A stretch of DNA of 7,527 bases from Nitrospinota bacterium. Lineage in GTDB: Bacteria; Nitrospinota_A; UBA7883. The notes beneath the pieces are model-generated. The model made no database searches. It worked only from the letters and a program-made list of their open reading frames with translations, and was not told where the DNA came from. A program made the position numbers and the translations under genes. Every line of letters starts with the position of its first letter. The stretch's first letter is position 1. Of the stretch, positions 5,525 through 7,527 are shown in pieces. The DNA is taken from positions 1 through 7,527 of the forward strand of contig JAOUNV010000074.1 in assembly GCA_029880775.1 (NCBI GenBank), in the 5' to 3' direction.

Positions 5525-7510
5525 ATGAACCACTATCGTCCAGACATCGACGGGCTACGCGCCGTGGCGGTGGTGTCGGTAGTGTTGTTCCACGCGGGGT
5601 TTGCTGGAGTACCGGGCGGGTTTGTGGGGGTGGATGTCTTTTTCGTCATTTCAGGATACCTGATCACCGGGATAATCCAGCGGGACCTGGAAAGGGGAGA
5701 GTTTTCGCTTGCCGGGTTCTATGAACGGCGGGCGCGGCGGATTCTTCCCGCTTTATATTTCATATTGTTCACCTGCCTGGCCGTCGGCTGGTTCATCTAC
5801 TTGCCGATGGATTACAAGTTTTTAGGCAAGTCCTCCATGTCCACGGCGTTTTTCGCTTCCAATTTCTTTTTCTGGCAAGAGGGGAGCAACTATTTCGCGC
5901 GGGCTTCTGATTTTTTCACTCTGCTACACACCTGGTCGCTGGCGGTGGAGGAGCAATTCTATATCGTGTATCCGCCGATTTTGATGATGTTGTTCCTGTG
6001 GCGACTGCCGGTGGCGTGGATTATCGGCGGGCTTACTGTTATGTCGGTTTTTCTGACCTATATATTGGCTGCGCAATCCCCTGGAGCCGCGTTTTATCTG
6101 GCCCCGGCCAGGGCATGGGAGCTGGGCCTGGGGGCTTTGCTTGCGCATGGGGTGGGCCCGAAGATCGAGGGGCGATGGCTTCGCGAGGCGGTGGCGGCTT
6201 GTGGGCTTGCCGCGGTAATCGGGTCGGTGATGCTGATAGAGAGAAGTAACGCAGGCTTGGCGCTGCTGGTTCCCTGTCTTGGGGCGGTCGCCCTTATCCA
6301 TGCGGGGGGCTCAGGCTCCAGCTTCGCCGGAATTGTATTGTCATGGCGCCCTGTAGTTTTCGTTGGGCTTATCTCCTATTCTCTCTACCTGTGGCACTGG
6401 CCCATCTTCGTCTTTCTGCGCGAGTATTCCGCCGATATATTCTTGCCAGAGGATGTGCGATACAAGGCTATGGCCGTCGCTGTCGTTTTATCGACCCTCA
6501 CCTGGGCCTTTATCGAGCGTCCTTTCAGAAACCGCTCCTTTATGAAAAGGTCCACAGTGTTTGCCTTATCGGGAGCGGGGATAGCGCTGGCGGTGGGTCT
6601 GTCCGGGCTTATCCTTTCTCAGGATGGGTTCAGGGCGCGCATCCCAGACAGGGATCTGAAACTGGAAGAGGCGAAAGCCGAGGAAAACCCCTTGAGGAAA
6701 GAATGTTATGCCAGAAAACCGGAATCGGGTTTATGCGAATTCGGGATGGAGGGGGAAGAAAAAGGAGACTTTATCTTCTGGGGAGATTCGCATACCGACG
6801 CCATGATGCCTGGGCTGATTCTGGCGGCGAAATCTAAAGGTAAAAAGGGGGTTTGGGCTGGGACGGGCGGATGCGCCCCTATGCTCGGTTTAAAACGGCC
6901 GGACAATGAAAAATGCTTCCGTTTCAACAACGCGATTCTGGAGGTTATCTCACAAAGAACAGAGATTGAGACGGTTATTCTGCACGCGCGCTGGGCGCTA
7001 AACAAGACCGGAAGGCGGTTCGGAAAAGAGGGGAGAGAGGATGTTTTTCTTGTAAGCAGCGCCCATCCAAAGCCTTCTTATGAGACAACATCCATCGTCT
7101 TTGATGAAACTCTGCGAAATACAGTATCTACTATAAGGAAGCTGGGACGCAGAGTGATCCTGATCACCGGGGCGCCGGAGATCGGATGGGATGTCCCCCA
7201 AAAGCTGGAAACCTTCCAGGGGCGGAAAAACACGCTTCCGGATCCGCCTGACATTAATATTTATAACAAAAGAAACGGGGAGGTGAACTCGCTTTTAGAG
7301 GAGCTTGCCTCTGCTGATCCCGGTGTCCGGGTGGTGCATATCGAGGACCTGATCTGCCGTCCCGATTGCGCGATTGTCCGGGAAGGACGCCCTCTCTATC
7401 GGGACGACAACCACTTGAGCGCCCATGGCTCCCGAACTCTTGCCCCGGCTTTGGCGGAGCTGATATGGGGAACGCAAACCGCCGCCGCTTCCATCTCGCT
7501 TTCGAATTAG
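5525..7510 (+). CDS. AT3-SGNH membrane acyltransferase (OafA type)
   Basis: A 661-residue inner-membrane protein that very probably moves acetyl, or another short acyl group, from the cytoplasm onto an envelope glycan such as O-antigen, exopolysaccharide or peptidoglycan. Residues 1-335 are an acyltransferase-3 domain of about ten membrane spans. It opens with YRPDIDGLRAVAV and carries the R-X10-H pair (Arg12, His23) needed for catalysis in this family. It also has FFVISGYLITGII (39-51), YERRARRILPALY (66-78), HTWSLAVEEQFY (135-146), SYSLYLWHWP (284-293) and the FIERPFRNR end. A further span at about 345-365 leads to a periplasmic SGNH domain: GDSH at 420-423 (nucleophile Ser422) and the DxxH pair Asp627/His630 in DDNHLS. 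Six cysteines (394, 404, 450, 464, 611, 615) lie in this domain, spaced as if in three pairs. The start is ATG at 5525, with AGGAG seven bases upstream. It has its own promoter and no glycan genes visible beside it, so the acceptor is unknown. Confidence 0.93.
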   Translation: MNHYRPDIDGLRAVAVVSVVLFHAGFAGVPGGFVGVDVFFVISGYLITGIIQRDLERGEFSLAGFYERRARRILPALYFILFTCLAVGWFIYLPMDYKFLGKSSMSTAFFASNFFFWQEGSNYFARASDFFTLLHTWSLAVEEQFYIVYPPILMMLFLWRLPVAWIIGGLTVMSVFLTYILAAQSPGAAFYLAPARAWELGLGALLAHGVGPKIEGRWLREAVAACGLAAVIGSVMLIERSNAGLALLVPCLGAVALIHAGGSGSSFAGIVLSWRPVVFVGLISYSLYLWHWPIFVFLREYSADIFLPEDVRYKAMAVAVVLSTLTWAFIERPFRNRSFMKRSTVFALSGAGIALAVGLSGLILSQDGFRARIPDRDLKLEEAKAEENPLRKECYARKPESGLCEFGMEGEEKGDFIFWGDSHTDAMMPGLILAAKSKGKKGVWAGTGGCAPMLGLKRPDNEKCFRFNNAILEVISQRTEIETVILHARWALNKTGRRFGKEGREDVFLVSSAHPKPSYETTSIVFDETLRNTVSTIRKLGRRVILITGAPEIGWDVPQKLETFQGRKNTLPDPPDINIYNKRNGEVNSLLEELASADPGVRVVHIEDLICRPDCAIVREGRPLYRDDNHLSAHGSRTLAPALAELIWGTQTAAASISLSN

Positions 7511-7527
7511 GCTCGTATGCCATGAGC

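Noticed and set aside
7511..7527. GCTC/GAGC pair after the acyltransferase stop as a terminator
   Set aside because: Only four base pairs, and the window ends before any T-run could be seen.
1..7527. CRISPR array, insertion sequence, prophage, defence or biosynthetic cluster
   Set aside because: No regularly spaced repeats, transposase or integrase frames, terminal repeats or clustered accessory genes are present.

Overview
The window holds five genes and two intergenic regions. It reads as an ordinary chromosomal stretch of a Gram-negative bacterium with moderately high G+C; the G+C level was judged by eye, not computed. The Gram-negative inference rests on a TPR protein of the BamD/YfgL-neighbour type with an N-terminal export signal, and on an OafA-type envelope acyltransferase with a C-terminal SGNH domain. 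A gyrA - TPR protein - serS series is reminiscent of deltaproteobacterial-like lineages, but I cannot fix the phylum from this sequence alone.

Layout. Bases 1-415 (+) are the 3' end of mtnA (methylthioribose-1-phosphate isomerase, methionine salvage). A weak stem and a nine-T tract follow it as a likely intrinsic terminator. A 145-base convergent spacer separates it from a minus-strand block read right to left: gyrA (5136-2665), a TPR-repeat exported protein (2668-1868) and serS (1856-561). GyrA and the TPR gene share a GTGA stop/start overlap, and the TPR gene and serS are 11 bases apart, so the three look like one transcription unit driven from a promoter near 5184-5212. No convincing terminator is visible after serS.

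Bases 5137-5524 form a divergent intergenic region. On the minus strand it carries a gyrA promoter candidate overlapped by a tandem heptamer. In the middle lie a G-rich tract and two inverted repeats. On the plus strand it has a near-consensus sigma70-type promoter (TTGACT-17-TAGAAT), followed by a short hairpin at the predicted 5' end of the transcript. This drives the last gene, 5525-7510 (+), a 661-residue AT3-SGNH membrane acyltransferase predicted to O-acylate a surface glycan.

The genes do not form a single pathway: DNA supercoiling, tRNA(Ser) charging, an envelope-associated TPR protein, methionine salvage and glycan decoration sit side by side. I see no mobile element, CRISPR array, defence system, tRNA or rRNA. 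The items most worth checking are alanine at GyrA position 83 in the quinolone-resistance-determining region, the atypical lipobox of the TPR protein, and the structured divergent promoter region.
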